Below the pieces are notes generated by a model. That model worked only from the letters and a program-made list of their open reading frames with translations, made no database searches and was not told where the DNA came from. From Hepsetus odoe (taxonomy: Eukaryota > Chordata > Actinopteri > Characiformes > Hepsetidae): a stretch of 64,000 nucleotides of DNA. Both the position numbers and the translations under genes were made by a program. Each line of letters begins with the position of its first letter. The first letter of the stretch is position 1. The DNA lies in assembly GCA_017165825.1 (NCBI GenBank), contig CM029368.1, forward strand, positions 28,978,947-29,042,946, given 5' to 3'. Shown here one piece after another: positions 22,946 through 33,250 of this stretch.

Positions 22946-23361
22946 TACAGTGGGGTCTAAAAGCATGAGATCACATTTTGACCCTACATTTTGCATTCAA
23001 ATTGTTTAACTTACAGTGTTTCAGTGCAAAAATCCACTGGCACCACTCAGTCCTATATAAACTGCATCCGAGGAATAAGACCTGTGACATAAACCTCAAA
23101 CACACGCTCTCAAGCAGTGTGGGATCATCTCGTCTAAAGGAGGGCTTTGGAATGTCCTTCAAGGAGCCTGAGAACTATTCCTGAAGATGACTTCCTAAAA
23201 GCTTGAATTTTGGTCGTACCAAATATTAACGTTATATCCTACTAGAAAAATGCAAACTCGTTTTGTGTTATACGTTGTATTTGCACAATTTGGAATAAAT
23301 CACTGTATTATCTCGTTTTCCTAATGAAAGAAAAAGAAAAGAGATTTGAGACCTTTGTGTA
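22946..23361 (+). mobile_element. Tc1-like relic of a third family
   Basis: Starts at TA with CAGTGGGGTCTAAAAGCATG, a Tc1 terminal repeat unlike the family at 1.2 kb. Bases 23114-23229 keep the transposase 3' end: AVWDHL, then in shifted frames ALECPS, RTIPEDDFLK, and finally FGRTKY before TAA, equivalent to GHTKY-stop. The right end near 23340-23361 (GAGATTTGAGACCTTTGTGTAG) is a weak inverted match to the left end. Most of the transposase is deleted. Confidence 0.75.
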
Positions 23362-23400
23362 GCACGTCATTTTGATTGTTTTCCTTTTTTAAATGAATTG

Positions 23401-23635
23401 AAAGTGAAAGTGACTATTCTTCTCATTGTGAGAACACACAGCACAGCACACAGTGAACCACAACGAAATTGAACTTCTGCATTTATCCCATGCACAAACG
23501 CACACCGTGCAGCGATGGGCAGCTATGAAAGTGCCTGGGGAGCAGTGACGGGGACAGTACCTTGCTCAAGGTTACCTCAGGACAACCTACTGGTAAGGGG
23601 TTCTGTGGCCCTAACCAATAGGTCACCACTGCCAC
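23401..23635 (-). repeat. SINE A copy
   Basis: Reversed tail AAAGTGAAAGTGACTATTC, then CACAGTGAACCACAACGAAA, CTTGCTCAAGGTTACCTC and the reversed head CAATAGGTCACCACTGCC. The B-box region is deleted around 23598. Confidence 0.85.
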
Positions 23636-24707
23636 AACAATTGCTAAATGTAAATATAGTGCAAAATGGACTATTTAACAGCTTCGTTTACCCATGAAGG
23701 AGGTATGGAAAGTTAGATCTAAACAGGGAAACTTTCAGGCAAGCATGAAAATTTTTTTTTGGTTAATAAAGCATCCCCTTTAACAAAGCATTTGTCTTGA
23801 ATGTGCCTGCAACTCTGTGTTCTGCCGGGCCCAGCTGCAGACGATCCATCAGTGGAGTGTCTGAGCAGCTGCCCAACTGAGACGCCACCTCCAGGCCTGG
23901 CAGGTAGGAGGCCAGGAACCTGGCATGGGCCGTGGTGCTCAGCAGGAGGGTATCAGCAGGGTCTCCGATGACTCCTTGCCTTTAGGTGGACATTCGGACC
24001 TCCGCTTCCTGCTGTGTTTCGTTAATTATTCCGTAAGACATACCGGTGACAGATGCAGTCTTTGGCATGTGGCTGAAGGATGGAGGGAGAGGGAGAGATG
24101 CAGCATCTCTGATCTGAAAAGAAAGTGTGTGAGCTGAACATTCATCAAAAGAATCAAGAGATGTGGGAATACAATCACCAAAATGGGATTTGGGACTGGA
24201 ACATGGCTTTTGGTCTCACTGCTATCATCTGACATAGCTTTAACGCTTCATCAGAGTTTTAATAACGTGCTTTGATGTTTTCATTTCATTCCTTGATGAG
24301 TTAGCTGCTAGCGAACATTATATATTAGAATTTGGTCAGTGATGAGGGCAGGAGAAACTCCAGCCTTATGTACTATAATTGCAGTGTTTCAGGCATTATT
24401 CATTCATTACAACAACGTTTTTCAGCATATCAGTCAGTCGTTCACTTGTGTTTTATAAATATAAATATATTTGAAACATTATCTTTGCATCAACCCTGAA
24501 GCGGAATGGTAGTCATTATGTACAGCCATCTGTCGTAGTGGTACTGAATATGCCTTTCCAAACTCTTCACAGAGTTTTTTTTGTTTTTTTTAATCTCACT
24601 GAAAGGCAGTATACTTAAATTCTCATACCAAAAGACACTTGATATTGATTGATATGCAGCTTCTTCAGCATGTTTAAACCAAAGAAAACTAAAGAGCTCA
24701 TCAGTCT
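23636..24707. other. non-coding, no feature seen
   Basis: A GC-rich stretch at 23815-24010 ends in CTGGCAGGTAGGAGG, which looks like a splice donor, but the frames before it are short and unrelated to anything known. The likely 11-bp SINE B target duplication CTCATCAGTCT is at 24697-24707. Confidence 0.4.
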
Positions 24708-25049
24708 CCCTCACTCATTTTCATAGCTGCTTGTCCCAAGTAAGGTCACAGGGGGTGCTGGAGCCTATCCCTGCTCTCACAGGGCAAAAGGTGAGGAGAC
24801 ACCCTGGACAGGTCACCAGTCCATCACAGGGCAGACACATAAACAAACACACACACGGCCAATTTAGCATCTCCAATTCACCTGAGATGCATGTCTTTGA
24901 ATGGTGGGAGGAAACCAGAGCTCCTGGAGGAGACCCACAAGGACATGGGGAGAACATGCAAACTCTGGACCACCTCACCTGGAAAGCAAACCCAGGACTT
25001 TCTCGCTGTGAGGCGACAGCGCTACCCGCTGCGCCGCCGTGCCGCCCAT
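24708..25049 (-). mobile_element. SINE B, full length
   Basis: Plus strand runs from tail (CATTTTCATAGCTGCTTGTC) through CCCTGGACAGGTCACCAGTC, TTTAGCATCTCCAATTCACC, ATGTCTTTGAATGGTGGGAG and GACATGGGGAGAACATGCAA. It ends at the reversed B box and head (GCGACAGCGCTACCCGCTGC, CGCCGTGCCGCCC). Flanks CTCATCAGTCT (24697-24707) and CTCAGCAGTCT (25050-25060) are a probable target duplication with one mismatch. Confidence 0.9.
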
Positions 25050-26199
25050 CTCAGCAGTCTTTTATTAAAATTTCAGTCCACCACAGACAAAAGGACATTT
25101 TTCTTTACTCGTGCCATTATAAAGAGCAGATAGCAAGACTTTCCAAATATTCCTATGTCTGTGCTCACACTGATCAGGTGACATGGTTATTCCTCTTTCT
25201 TAAATGGATCAGTCAGCGCTGAAATCTCCTTTTCATTTTAGACATTTTAGATGCACAACAAGCTAGAAACATGCTAACCAACTGTATAAATCATTTACAT
25301 ATTTATTTTATTTATTTTACATTTCTAACCATTTAGCCATCTCCTATTACATGGAGACAGGCCCTCTTTCACATGATACCAACAACAATGGATAGAGCGT
25401 GTGCGAAAGCTTCCTCCTAGTCCCATTAAATGCTGCCATCTTTTTTAATTGCCAATAATAAAATGTCATTGGACGGCTTTACACGCTTGGAGGAGAACAC
25501 TGACTGCCTATTCTGTATCATCAGCTAACAAACATCTGCACTGGCTTGAGTGAGAAGAGAGGTGGCATCCAGCCAGAGACCAAAATATACAGTGGTGTCT
25601 TCTGGGACACCCAGTCCTGGATGACTTCAGCACCAGTCAAGACTGAGTGTCCCAAAGGGGGACCAGTAGTCACCAATAATTGCACCAGCAGAGATTGGAT
25701 ATGTGACTTCCAGAGTTGTGCCACTCCTTTGCAGGCATTATATTGGTATTTCAAAATCTCTGCAAATTCAACCACCAATTTAACCACTACATCTAGTTAA
25801 AATATCTGGAAACTGCATTAAACATTATTCACTGCAAGTATCATATATTGACTGGTTTGGGCTGCATTAAATCTGTCGGGGATGACTAGCAGTTGTGCAC
25901 TTCTAATGGCCTCAATAATATAACTATTTTCAGTTCAACACTTAAATGGTAAACAGGTGATTGTTCCTTACACGAATCGCAGGGCTCTGTAAAATAAAGT
26001 GTTCCCATAAGAGAGACTATTGAACAAAGGAAAGGAGAAGAAGTTGCCAAACAATGGAGTTGTGAGGATGACTCACATCAGCATCTGTTGTCTATCACGT
26101 CATGGGAAAAAATAACAAAAAAAACAAAAACATGCGCTTTTCTCTATCTGTCTCTCTCCCTCGCTTTCACTCTCCCATCTCACTTCATCTAAAGATGGT
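25050..26199. other. non-coding, one unexplained small open frame
   Basis: An 84-codon plus frame at 25546-25800 (MSEKRGGIQPETKIYSGVFW start, three Cys) ends at TAG. The minus strand is open over the same bases. I do not recognise either product and see no promoter, splice or repeat context, so no gene is claimed. Confidence 0.4.
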
Positions 26200-26530
26200 G
26201 CTCAGCTGAAAGTCAGGCCTGTGAAAGCAGCCTGTCAGACTGCACTAGCATATCTAATCCCTCACACTTCTTCTGAAAGCTTGCGCTGCTCACTTCCTCG
26301 GAAACGTGCGGCCCGGTTTGATGTGACACTAACGCATTTATGTGGAAGTAATAATCGCATTATTTTCTTCCAGTCTGGCCCCCGAAGCACGCACAGGCAG
26401 ACATTTCCCGTAATGAGTTAACAACAGCGCCTCAGAGACGCGCAGAGATGGGCGCTGCGCTACCCTTTGTCAGAAGATGAGTCCGCAGATAGTATATGAT
26501 GCATCTGCTGCGTTAGGGTAAGTAAAAATA
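26200..26530. promoter_or_regulatory. candidate conserved non-coding block
   Basis: AACGCATTTATGTGGAAGTA, ATAATCGCATTATTTTC, CCCGTAATGAGTTAACAAC and GATAGTATATGATGCATC in unique sequence with moderate GC. No repeat. Composition only. Confidence 0.3.
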
Positions 26531-26740
26531 GTCAGAATTGTGTCTCCCTCACCTGGATCAGCAGTGTTGACAATTTGAAGGCTGGTGGGTGAGAATATAA
26601 ACATTTTAGATTTTGCTGCCTAAACACAAGACAAGTCCAGACATCATGGGCTGGTTTGTTGGTCCAAATCTTAGCTTAAAAAGTAACTCCTGTGATAAAT
26701 CTCAGCTGATATCAGGCATTGCATGCAGCATTAGGCCAGA

Positions 26741-26889
26741 CCCATGTGCAGATCATTTGGTTTGACCCCAGGATCGGAAGGTTGTGGGTTCCCTAACCAC
26801 TAGGCCACCGCTGCCCCAGTGGTTAGGGAGTGGTTAGGGAACCCACAACCTTCCGATCCTGGGGTCAAACCAAATGATCTGTACATGGG
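26741..26889. repeat. 60-bp inverted repeat within SINE A
   Basis: Arms 26741-26800 and 26830-26889 are reverse complements with a single mismatch. The loop is 29 bp (26801-26829) and carries the reversed SINE head CACCGCTGCCCC followed by GTGGTTAGGG. Arm content is SINE A sequence around the B box (GACCCCAGGATCGGAAGG) plus adjacent unique bases (CAGATCATTTGG). It would form a near-perfect hairpin. Confidence 0.95.
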
Positions 26890-27125
26890 AGTTGCCCCCA
26901 CATTGGAAGATTGTGGGTTCGATTCCCTAACCAGTAGGTTACCTGAGGTACCCTTGAGCAAGGTACCGTCCCCGTCACTGCTCCCCGGGCGCTTTCAATA
27001 GCTGCCCACTGCTGCACTGTGGTTGTGTGCATGGGTTAAATGCAGAGGTCCAATTTCGTTCACATGTGCTGCGCTGTGACCTCGCAATGACAAGGCTTGT
27101 CACTTTCACTTTTTTTTCACTTTCG
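26880..27125 (+). repeat. SINE A body following the fold-back
   Basis: GATTGTGGGTTCGATTCCC (intact B box), GAGGTACCCTTGAGCAAGG, CCCCGGGCGCTTTCAATAGC, TGACCTCGCAATGACAAGG and a tail of two CACTTTC units. The head is displaced into the inverted structure upstream. Confidence 0.88.
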
Positions 27126-27195
27126 AATCCCAGAGCCATAAGGTACCCTTGAGCAAGGTACAGTCCCCATCCCTGCTCTGCATGGTGTGCATTTG
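27126..27195 (+). repeat. second SINE A fragment
   Basis: GAATCCCAGAGCCATAAGG, then GTACCCTTGAGCAAGGTAC and CCCTGCTC. A partial copy abutting the tail of the previous one. Confidence 0.7.
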
Positions 27196-28019
27196 CTTTT
27201 TATTTTATTAAGTGATATAATAAAACCTCTTGAATATGAATTTCATTATTTATAAATTCGCACAACTGTGTCAATGTGTTACTGCATACAGTAATGATTT
27301 CATACAAACAGAATGTAGAGCAAAATACAAGCATCTTTATAATGTTTATAAAAGGTGTGATCACCTTTGAGTTTTCATGTGCTCTCCGAAGCATTTACTG
27401 TGCAGAAGTGCGAGAGCGTCCTTTCATTGGCCATTATTCTTTTCACCTGTCGTACAGCTTTCTTTCTTTTCAAAAAGCCTGTTTGTGTGCTGGAATCGGC
27501 ACAATGTAATCCTGTTTGCTCTTTATTTCGGTCTATTTTAACAAGCTTCGCAAACTTGTTTCTCCATTATCTTTTAAAACGGCTCTTTCTTATAAAATGG
27601 ATCATCTGTACAGTCAGCTTTAGATACTGAAGATGCACCTGAGGAAGAAAAGTGTTCGGCAGCTGAGGTGTGATTTGGAAGCTGCTTGTGTGTCTATGAA
27701 GGGAAAAGATCTTTTGTTGGGAGAGCAGAAAAGGAAAATCGAGTAAATGATAATTAAATCTGAATCAGTGAACGTATACTTAATGACCATTCTCACTTTA
27801 ACTGAGTCTGTTTGATTCTGTGCCAGATCCCCGTTCAACTATAAGACAAAATCAGATGCTCAGTTTCATTATGGTCCAAAAGCTTGACTATGGAGAAGAA
27901 ACTGTGCCTGTCCGTAAAAACATTTTGAGCAAGGAAACCTTGGCCAAGCTAGAGAGTTTGTGTCTGGATATAATGCTATAATCGTGTGTTCTGAGTAATG
28001 AGATTCTATAAATTGCTTC
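27196..28019. other. non-coding, no feature seen
   Basis: AT-rich. No gene or repeat recognised. Confidence 0.5.
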
Positions 28020-28044
28020 AATAATAATAACAATAATAATGATG

Positions 28045-28078
<34 letters not shown>
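28020..28078 (+). repeat. (AAT)n microsatellite
   Basis: About 59 bp of ATA/ATAA units with a few interruptions. Smaller ATT runs follow at 28212-28238. Confidence 0.93.
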
Positions 28079-28080
<2 letters not shown>

Positions 28081-28461
28081 CTTACCTGTAACTGCAAACT
28101 TGAAAACAAGAATAACAATAATAACGAATATAATAATGCTGATTAAAAAAGTAAATAAAAATAATAGCAGGGGGTACTAGAGCTTATTCTAGTGCTTCTT
28201 CTTCCTCCTCCTATTATTATTATTATAAATAATAAAAGCATTTTCTTTTTTTTTTCGTCCACCCATCCCCCTCGTACCTTAATTGTTGTAGGCTGTGACT
28301 CCCACATCTTTGCCGGTTTTTATTAACCTCGTGGTCAGGGGAACAGACCTCAATTCCAGGCGTGATTGGCAAGGCCTGCCCCGCTCAACCAGCAAACAGA
28401 AGTGGGCAGTACTAATGCTTCAGATGTGTTTGTGTTCCAGTGAGAGCCGAAGTTTATTTGG

Positions 28462-28462
<1 letters not shown>
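28079..28462. other. non-coding, no feature seen
   Basis: Between two microsatellites. No gene. Confidence 0.5.
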
Positions 28463-28516
<54 letters not shown>

Positions 28517-28523
28517 TGTGTGT
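28463..28523 (+). repeat. (TG)n microsatellite
   Basis: About 60 bp of TG with one A interruption near 28515. Confidence 0.95.
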
Positions 28524-28610
28524 TTTCAGAGGGAGGTGTGCCTCTATGTGCAATACATGAACAGTTGGAGAACAGATTATGAATTAGTCTGGACAGAAAG
28601 GACACAAAGG

Positions 28611-28664
28611 TCAGTGATCTGAAATCATGTACTTAGTGTTTCAGTGATCTGAAATCAGGTACTT
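28611..28664 (+). repeat. 24-bp direct repeat, two units
   Basis: TCAGTGATCTGAAATCANGTACTT-type units at 28611-28634 and 28641-28664, differing at one base, 30 bp apart. Confidence 0.9.
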
Positions 28665-28706
28665 CATGTAGCTGTGGGTAAATTGTGTGGCTGTCCACAT
28701 GTGTTA

Positions 28707-28772
<66 letters not shown>
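28707..28772 (+). repeat. compound (GT)n(GA)n
   Basis: GT tract 28707-28729 running directly into a GA tract 28729-28772. Confidence 0.95.
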
Positions 28773-28774
<2 letters not shown>

Positions 28775-28818
28775 ACAGGATCAAAGCTTGAGGCTGTGTT
28801 TGAGGAAGAGAATGAGCA

Positions 28819-28882
28819 CTGCTGTTTCTTCTTCTTTTTCTTTCGGCTGCTCCTGTTGAGGGGTCACCACAGCAAATGGGCA
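28819..28882 (-). repeat. LINE 3' tail fragment
   Basis: The minus strand reads TGTGGTGACCCCTCAACAGG, AGCAGCCGAAAG and then an AGAAGAAG tail. This is the standard 3' end of the fish LINE whose coding end is seen at 18905 and 60470, including its GAA-type tail. No coding part remains. Confidence 0.75.
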
Positions 28883-29498
28883 CGGCTGGGGTTATTATTA
28901 TTATTATGATTATTATATCGGAAATTAAATGCTACATCAGAGACCCTGCCTGATATGATCCATCACTTGGTACAGCACGCAGAACCTAAATCCAGAAGGT
29001 AATGTTACCTTGTAAGCGCAGGCTGTACATGAACAATGTATTAATCATAAAGAACTTTTTAAAATCTGCTAAATGCCTCATGTATTTTGACTGAAACAAA
29101 ACAAAACAAAAAAAGCTGTGAAATCCTGATGCTTAGTTTCATATAGTCCACATCAGGCATTCCTTCAGAAATCTCCAGGCTGGTGTGGCTCCTGGCAAAT
29201 GGAGAACGTGTAAAAACAAGCTTGATTGAGCATCACTAAGCAAACCTAGGTCTGGCCGTCTGTGTCTGCCTGCCTGCCTACATACATGTTGATCTATAAA
29301 GCGAATCCAAAAGTTTGAAGATCATATAAAAGGTAGATCGTGTTTAAGTAACTCAGGGACGCAGCTGTGCTCTAAAGCAAAGCCCCGCTTTAAGATAGGA
29401 GTATTGTGCTGAGGGCTGTCAGTCATGGGTGCTTATCACAATATTACGACCATATACCTTAAATAGTGTAAACTGTGTAAATTGTGTGAGTGTGCGCA
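28883..29498. other. non-coding, no feature seen
   Basis: ATT run at 28892-28918. No gene. Confidence 0.5.
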
Positions 29499-29524
29499 TG
29501 TGTGTGTGTGTGTGTGTGTGTGTG
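29499..29524 (+). repeat. (TG)n
   Basis: 13 TG units. Confidence 0.92.
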
Positions 29525-30739
29525 AGCTTCTGAAATCATGTGCTTATAGTAGTTGGGTGTATAATTACGTGTTTTCAGATTTGGAAATTTGTTTGATTAC
29601 ATTCTGTTATATCTATTTTTAATTTGCCAGATTTTATTTGACACTTATTTGATATGTGTTGTGTACTGTATGGTAAAACCTATTATCTTACTGGTAGCTA
29701 TCTCAGCAGACCCTCACAATGGAACAGACGTCAGCTTTATCTAGGTTAACTGTAGCTAGACTGTATTCTTATCTTATACACTACGAGATTCATTACTGGC
29801 TGGATCTTCGTAGGGTACGTCCATCATAATTAACACTGTTTACCCCTAAATGGAAGCAAACAACAGCAATGTATTTGCTCAAACTGGCTAGAACTGGCCC
29901 AGTTAAAACTAGCATTTTGAGATCTATACATTGTAAATAATCCAGCAAAGTGTAGAAGTGCACTTAGTGAGGAATGCAGAAAACTTGTTCCTTTTCTATT
30001 CGTAAAAAGAGCTATGGAGGATGGGGGATGTGGCAATCTGTATATCGCCATCTGTACAGATGCAGCGACTCTTTAAAAAGCTACATTTATCACGTTGGCT
30101 CCCTGTAAAGCACACCCTCCCTCCTCTCTCCTTCTTTCCACCTTTCCCTTCTTGCTCACCCCTAAAAAGTGCAGAGAAATCAGTAAGGTGCACCTGTTTT
30201 CAGTGGGCGAAATGTTCCGGAGAGAGTTGCGTAACATTCTGGACAGCATTTTTTTAATCATGACCTGTCATGTGAAGAGTATTTTTGGGGGCTTGGTCAT
30301 ATAGAGAAAGATTAACCCTAGTCCTGAGCTAAACAGCACTCCAACTGATGACGTCATGTGTTCAGAATCCATTTTCAGTCCAGTTTGCGGCTTTAATGTG
30401 CCAGTGTGGAAATAGTTGCTGGGGCTCCCCTTTTTCAGGTGCCACCCCATTAAAAATCTGTCTTGTTGTCAGCATAAGAAGTCTAAGTTGACATAAACAG
30501 TGTACTTGCACGGATCAAATGAGATTTGGTGTCTTAGATTTAAACTGTCTCAGCACGGAGTCTGCTATTGGGATGAATGAAGCTTAGCGGCTGTGTCACA
30601 TTACATCACATGTCTGTGTGAGCAGATAGCTGTAAAATAACTGTGACGACTGAAGGCTAGGTGAGACATGCGCAGGCACACTCCAGGCCCTGAGGTTAGC
30701 CTATTGCATTTACATTGAAGATTGTCACCTGTAGACTCT
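29525..30739. other. non-coding, no feature seen
   Basis: No repeat family or gene recognised. Pyrimidine-rich bases at 30115-30155 give unsupported frames on both strands. Confidence 0.5.
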
Positions 30740-30792
30740 CGCGCTCTCCCTCACACACACACACAAACACACACACACTCACACACACACCT
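30740..30792 (+). repeat. imperfect (CA)n
   Basis: CACACACACACAAACACACAC and similar, interrupted. Confidence 0.88.
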
Positions 30793-31200
30793 GAGCACTC
30801 AATGCGAAAAATTGTGTGTGCTGTAAAAATGATTATCTTGCACAGGCTGAATAATGGCTTCATGAAAGAGGGCCTTAATCCCCTGCAATGAAGAGCGAGG
30901 GTGAGGGAGAGTGAGAGAGAAAGAGAAATCAATGAGGGAGAAGGAAGGGAAGACTCTGCCATGTTAATAAGCCCACTTTTCAGAGCTCTCGTAACCCTGC
31001 TGAGGACCTACACTAGCTGCTGCTGCAAAACATCTCCACTTCACTTTCCCTTCCTTGTACAGACAGTATGCTCTTGTGAGACTGCTCCGCTTACTGCACT
31101 TCTTATTAAACACCTAATGCAATACTGCTGCAGAGCTCTTTCCCTTCTCAGCAGAGCTGCAGGGCAAAACGCCTGGCCATTGGAACACTAATATTTGGCG
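30793..31200. promoter_or_regulatory. candidate conserved non-coding block
   Basis: AAAAATGATTATCTTGCACA, GGCTGAATAATGGCTTCATG and GAGGGCCTTAATCCCCTGC in unique sequence, with a short purine run at 30899-30950. Composition-based call. Confidence 0.3.
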
Positions 31201-31406
31201 CCTAGAGGTTTTGTATTGTTTGTATTGAATGGGGCAGAATGGAGCTTGGTTGTTTAGTCCTGGTCAATACTCCCAATTTATAATCTTATCATTTATAAAT
31301 TGTTCTGCACAAGGGCAATAGCTTAATGCAGAATGCAGATTATTTTTTGATAGCATCCCACCTTGCATTTGCAGAATAAAGTAACACAATCTACAACACC
31401 ACACAC

Positions 31407-31433
31407 TAGGCCACCGCTGGGGCAGCGGGCCTA
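31407..31433. repeat. short fold-back at SINE A head
   Basis: CTAGGCCACCGCTG is followed at once by GGGCAGCGGGCCTAG. The first 14 bases of the SINE head are duplicated in inverse orientation with no spacer, giving a near-perfect palindrome. Confidence 0.9.
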
Positions 31434-31634
31434 GTTGGCCCCGCATCGTAAGACTGTGGGTTCGATTCCCTCACAAGTAGGTTGCCCTGAGGTACCCCTG
31501 AGCAAGGTACCATCCCCGTCACTGCTCCCCGGGTGCTTTCAATAGCTGCCCACTGCTGCACGGTGTTTGTGTGCATGGGTTAAAAGCAGAGGGTTCTGAC
31601 AAGGGTTCTCACTTTCACTTTCACTTTCACTTTC
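31419..31634 (+). repeat. SINE A, full length
   Basis: Head as above, GTGGGTTCGATTCCC (B box), GAGGTACCCCTGAGCAAGG, CCGGGTGCTTTCAATAGC, and a long CACTTT tail (four units). Confidence 0.88.
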
Positions 31635-32559
31635 CAGACTAAACCCAACTGTAGCCCTGGCCCCAGTGGAAAAAATTCTACCCACAAAACTCAAAAAATG
31701 TAGATCCAAAAATAGTCTGAACCCGAGTTTAGGCCTGTTTCATTTTGGAGCCTAATAAAATGAAACAGCAAACTGAGCAGGGAGACAATAAACTCCATGT
31801 TTAGGCGTAAAAATGTGTAGCAGCCTAATTATCAACTATTCAAAATCTCCACTTATTTTTCGCTCACTGTCTTTGAAGGACTTTTAAGAAAAGCTTGGAT
31901 AAACTGATATTCTTGCAGCTCTCATGGGCTTTGCTGTCAACAACACAAGTGACTCAAGAATGAAAGATAAAAAGTGTAATAAAAAGTTAATAAACAGCAC
32001 AAGAGAAAGCTGGGTGGGAAACTAAAGCGTAAATATATGTAGGGAGCCAAAAGGTGGGAAATGTGTTTCGAGAACTTTGAACTTGAAACCTGATATTGGA
32101 CGTGCATAGGGCCTTGTCCAATTTAGACCAAATGTAAAGCTCTATGGGGGCCAGGCATCAGTACCATACTTATATAAGATATGAAATAATTTGTCCCTTA
32201 GTGCTGGCTGTCACAGTTGCCTGGTAACCACTTCTTGAGTTTCTTAGCAGTCACTTAGTGAAGTCTACGGCACTTTCAAGATGACACGGTGTATTTAATC
32301 GGCTCCCAGAATGCTATGATAGTTTGTCACTGCTTGCATCAGTTCAGTTCAAACCAGATTTAAAGCAGTGCTAAAGAAGCACAGGGTCAAGCAAAGTTGA
32401 ACTTATTTACATTGATTCTGATAAAGGTAGACTGAGTTTGCCTACAGTTGGGCTATCTTACAGTTAGGATAATACATTTATTCCAGACATACATGCATGG
32501 AACAGATCTGGTTAGGATAATGAAAATTCTCTAGCCTTGCTTTCCCTTCTCCAGAGCTC
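31635..32559. other. non-coding, no feature seen
   Basis: No repeat family or gene recognised. Confidence 0.5.
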
Positions 32560-33250
32560 AGTAATTACTTATGGAGATGAGATGTTTATGCACAAAACCA
32601 CTTTATGTGAAGTGATAATATCGCACGAGCCGAGATGAGTGATGAAACGTGCCGTGCTGTAGTCATTAGCCCGGACAGAGTAGGCCTGTGTGTGCAGAAA
32701 TCCACGCGGTGGTACCTTTCATGTGCAAATACCTTCTGTAGAATGTATAAGTGATCTGGGCTTCAGTAAACAGCATGTTATGTGGAGCTGATACATGAAG
32801 ACAGGCCGCGGTGGTGGGACGGCGTTAAGCGGAGATGCAAACGAGATGGGACAGCCACGTTTAAAATGCTGCCGTCCAGAACAGAAAGAGCTTACTTCAT
32901 TCTGTTAAAAAGAAAAAACACTGTGATCAGGCCTGACATTCTCTGGAAACAAAACGAGAACTCACCTAAGAAAATCGCAAAAATAGATTAAACGTTGTCT
33001 GTCTTGACAACCCTGAACAGGCTCCGGCAGCAAGCAACTGACTGAAGTTGCAAAGTATTCAAAGCACATTTTTGGGGAGGGGGTTTGGCGGAAGCAGCCT
33101 GACTCATTACTGCACTTCAAACCCAACCGCAGACAAGCAGCACGCTGGAATGGTAATTAAAGCAGCATAAATAGGGCAATGTTGCAGCATGAGATTGATG
33201 TGAGAGACGGAGTGCGGAGAAGAAAGGGCCCGTGACAGCCGGCTGGATCA
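32560..33250. promoter_or_regulatory. candidate conserved non-coding region
   Basis: Long repeat-free region with GTAATTACTTATGGAGATG, GATGTTTATGCACAAAACC, GTAGTCATTAGCCCGG, CATGTGCAAATACC and GGAATGGTAATTAAAGCAGC. A 69-codon plus frame (32782-32991) has no recognisable product. Confidence 0.35.

Noticed and set aside
23820..23915. Possible exon ending at CAGGTAGG
   Set aside because: A donor-like motif alone. The three frames are short and none continues a known protein.
24731..25222. 163-codon plus frame
   Set aside because: Mostly the antisense of a SINE B copy.
28020..28772. CRISPR-like array of repeats
   Set aside because: These are ordinary microsatellites and one two-unit duplication, with no repeat-spacer structure, in eukaryotic DNA.
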